From: JAZFYD01 sp036443405
GTDB lineage: Bacteria; Planctomycetota; PLA2
NCBI GenBank assembly: GCA_036443405.1
Contig: JAZFYD010000116.1
Coordinates: 1-16,264, forward strand
Length of the DNA stretch: 16,264 nt
Reading direction: 5' to 3'
The notes under the pieces are model-generated. The model was not told the origin of the DNA and did no database searches. It saw only the letters and a program-made list of their open reading frames with translations. This document shows, in pieces, positions 14,658 through 16,264 of this stretch; the stretch's first letter is position 1; each line of letters begins with the position of its first letter. The position numbers and the translations under genes are program-made.

Positions 14658-14677
14658 GCTCCAACGGCGTCAGCCGT
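14658..14677. repeat. Palindromic repeat, 3'-truncated copy 5, upstream of moxR-type gene
   Basis: GCTCCAACGGCGTCAGCCGT is identical over 20 bases to the copy at 2045-2064 and diverges at the same point. It lies 30 bases before the MoxR start, within the presumed leader, 12.5 kb from the other copies. Confidence 0.75.
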
Positions 14678-14688
14678 CGCGAGGGAGA

Positions 14689-14717
14689 AGTATAAGGCCG
14701 CGCGGGGGCGGTGCTTA
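14689..14717 (-). promoter_or_regulatory. Candidate promoter of the MoxR operon
   Basis: On the minus strand TATACT (14694-14689) is a near-consensus -10 box. A weak TAAGCA (14717-14712) lies 17 bases upstream. The start would be near 14682, giving a leader of about 53 bases that contains the palindromic repeat copy. The -35 box overlaps one arm of the hairpin at 14707-14732, so the hairpin could be an operator. Evidence is by eye only. Confidence 0.35.
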
Positions 14718-14732
14718 CGCTTCCGCACCGCC
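14707..14732. repeat. 8-bp inverted repeat between propeller gene and MoxR operon
   Basis: GGCGGTGC (14707-14714) and GCACCGCC (14725-14732) are perfect complements around a 10-base loop. It is 80 bases past the stop of the upstream gene. On the minus strand it is followed by GC-rich sequence, not T residues, so it is either a GC-only terminator or a protein-binding dyad at the MoxR promoter. Confidence 0.45.
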
Positions 14733-14812
14733 ATACGAGTGCCGGACTCGGATTCGGCCCAGAAAATGGTCCGGACGGGCTCGGGACCGCCGGCAGCACC
14801 ACGCGGTTCGGC

Positions 14813-16264
14813 TCACTCCGGGTCGTTCCCGGTTGCGTCTTCCTCGGGACCGTCCTGCGGCGGCGGGCCTTCCGGCGGCCCCTCCTCCGGCGGATCCGGT
14901 TTGGCGGACGCCGGGCCATAGGCGATGAGTTCCGTCACCGTCGCCGCATACAGGATTCCGTCCACCGCGATCAGGTTACCGAAGCTGGAGCGCGACTCCG
15001 CCAAGCCTTCGTACGGTTTCAAGGACGCGATTTCATGCACGGTTTCAGCCGCCGCGCCCGCGGCCTTGGTGTGGATCGCCGAGAGATCGAACCGGTAGAG
15101 GCGCGTCTCCGTCGGCACCAGCAGGACGTCGCCCGCTATGCACGCCCGTCCGAACAGCTCCGGCGGGAGCGCCAGTCCGGATCGCCGGTCGCGCACGATC
15201 GCGGGCAGGCGTCCATAGGCCAGGCCGCGACCCAGATCGAGCGGGACCGAAACCACGGACTCGTAGAGCCGCGGATTGCGATCGTCGGGGCGGCCGATCG
15301 AGAAGATCCGGCCGCCGTGGATTCCACCGACCTGCTCGAGCAGGCAGTTGAAGTGGTCCTTCTTGCGGCTCTTTTCCCAGCGCACGACGAAGAAATCGCC
15401 GTCGATGAGCTTTCCGCGCAGCCAGCACGCGAGCAACTCTTCGCCATCAAACGGCGCGAAGTAGACGGAATCGCCCACGATCCGCGGTGCCTCGCGAAAC
15501 CACGCCGAGCGGTGCCGCAGGGAGCGGTCGGGCCGGTTGCGGGACAGGCGTTGCCGCTCGCGGAAACGCATCCGGCTATGCCGCAGGAGCCAGAGAATCT
15601 CGCCGTCGCGTTCGTCCACGGCAGCCGCGACGCCGAGGCCGGTGACGACCGTGACCACACCGCGCGAATACGCGGGCGCGACGCCGGCCTGGGGCGGAAA
15701 CGTCGGCGGCGATTCGGTGTCGCCATACGCGAGCAGCCGGCGCCAAAGGAGCTCGCCCGTCCTGCGGTCGAAACAGAACAGGTACCCCTCCTCCTTGCGT
15801 GTGAACTCACCGTCCTCGCTCTTGACCCGGGCCGCGCCGAACACGAAGAGGCGCGATCCGGCCACCGCGGGTGCGCCGCGGAAGAACACGCCGCGTTTCA
15901 ACACCGTGTCCGTGTCCGTGCCGCCGCCGATGCGCCACACGATCGCGCGTTTCTCGACGTCATACGCGACCAGCTCGTTGCGCAGTTTCGCTTCGATTCG
16001 GGAGGGCAGAGCCGCGCGCGGTAGACGTGCGAAGTGCACGAGACCCTTGTGCACCGTCACCGCGCGCGCGCCCGGCGAGTGAACGAGAAGCCAGCCGATG
16101 TCAGACATCGCGAGATCAGCTGTCGGGATATCGGGGTCGTCCTGATTGGGCACGACGTCGACGAGCTTGCCCGTTTTCCTTTCGAACACGCGGAGGTGCG
16201 TGCCCAGGTTCAGGTAGACGCGCGTCTCGTCGCATACGGGAGACATGGGCAGGACGAGGCTTTG
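14813..16264 (-). CDS. PQQ-like beta-propeller protein (partial, 5' end outside window)
   Basis: The frame is open to the right edge; 483 residues are visible, and the first Met (16246) is preceded by six in-frame sense codons and falls within a blade, so it is probably internal. Blade signatures include LRVFERKTGKLV, LVAYDVEKRAIVW, LFCFDRRTGELLW, AAVDERDGEILW and LYRFDLSAIH. The segment LVPTETRLYRFD resembles WVPTDTCLYRFD in the first propeller of the 1462-residue protein, suggesting that the two are paralogues. The chain ends in a 33-residue tail rich in Pro, Glu, Asp and Gly. No enzyme signature is visible; a BamB-like scaffold role is plausible. It may be the last gene of an upstream unit, since 184 bases with a hairpin separate it from MoxR. 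Confidence 0.86.
   Translation of the reverse strand, partial: QSLVLPMSPVCDETRVYLNLGTHLRVFERKTGKLVDVVPNQDDPDIPTADLAMSDIGWLLVHSPGARAVTVHKGLVHFARLPRAALPSRIEAKLRNELVAYDVEKRAIVWRIGGGTDTDTVLKRGVFFRGAPAVAGSRLFVFGAARVKSEDGEFTRKEEGYLFCFDRRTGELLWRRLLAYGDTESPPTFPPQAGVAPAYSRGVVTVVTGLGVAAAVDERDGEILWLLRHSRMRFRERQRLSRNRPDRSLRHRSAWFREAPRIVGDSVYFAPFDGEELLACWLRGKLIDGDFFVVRWEKSRKKDHFNCLLEQVGGIHGGRIFSIGRPDDRNPRLYESVVSVPLDLGRGLAYGRLPAIVRDRRSGLALPPELFGRACIAGDVLLVPTETRLYRFDLSAIHTKAAGAAAETVHEIASLKPYEGLAESRSSFGNLIAVDGILYAATVTELIAYGPASAKPDPPEEGPPEGPPPQDGPEEDATGNDPE

Noticed and set aside
14629..14919. In-frame N-terminal extension of MoxR by 97 residues.
   Set aside because: It is low-complexity, translates the palindromic repeat, overlaps the preceding gene and is absent from the usual MoxR length.

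Overview
The window is GC-rich and every supportable gene lies on the minus strand, so transcription runs from the right edge to the left edge. The organism is most likely a planctomycete (Planctomycetota). That is an inference from gene content: a secreted prenyltransferase/squalene-oxidase-repeat protein ending in YLPIFQR, very large propeller/TPR secreted proteins, a MoxR-DUF58-BatA-VWA cluster with amidotransferase-like cores, and several genes without a clear Shine-Dalgarno site. No rRNA or other taxonomic marker is present.

Layout in transcription order. (1) 16264-14813: the 3' part of a PQQ-like beta-propeller protein whose start lies beyond the window. (2) 14812-14629: a 184-base gap with a hairpin, a possible promoter and one copy of a palindromic repeat. 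(3) 14628-7931: four tightly packed genes, MoxR AAA+ ATPase, DUF58 protein, BatA/VWA membrane protein and a second VWA membrane protein. They overlap by 35, 1 and 4 bases, so translational coupling is likely. (4) 7871-3483: a 1462-residue exported protein with TPR-like helices and two six-bladed-looking propeller regions. (5) 3347-2163: a 394-residue exported alpha/alpha-toroid protein. (6) 2162-1714: a 449-base gene-free stretch with palindromic repeats, hairpins and candidate promoters. (7) 1713-1063: an ECF sigma factor. (8) 1066-1: a FecR-type anti-sigma factor running off the left edge, overlapping the sigma gene by 4 bases.

How the genes may work together. MoxR ATPases with DUF58 and VWA partners are known as chaperone-like systems that mature or assemble protein complexes, often at the membrane (the Bat aerotolerance operon is the best-known relative). 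Here the two membrane VWA proteins would be the envelope partners. The TPR/propeller protein may take the place of the TPR proteins BatC/BatE, and the toroid protein may be another exported partner. The sigma/anti-sigma pair is a separate signalling unit; nothing in the sequence shows that it controls the cluster.

Non-coding structure is the less ordinary part. A 20-base palindrome, CCAACGGC-GTCA-GCCGTTGG, occurs in five full or partial copies: four between 1916 and 2115 and one in the presumed leader of the MoxR operon. A perfect 14-base inverted repeat brackets the stop codon of the toroid gene.
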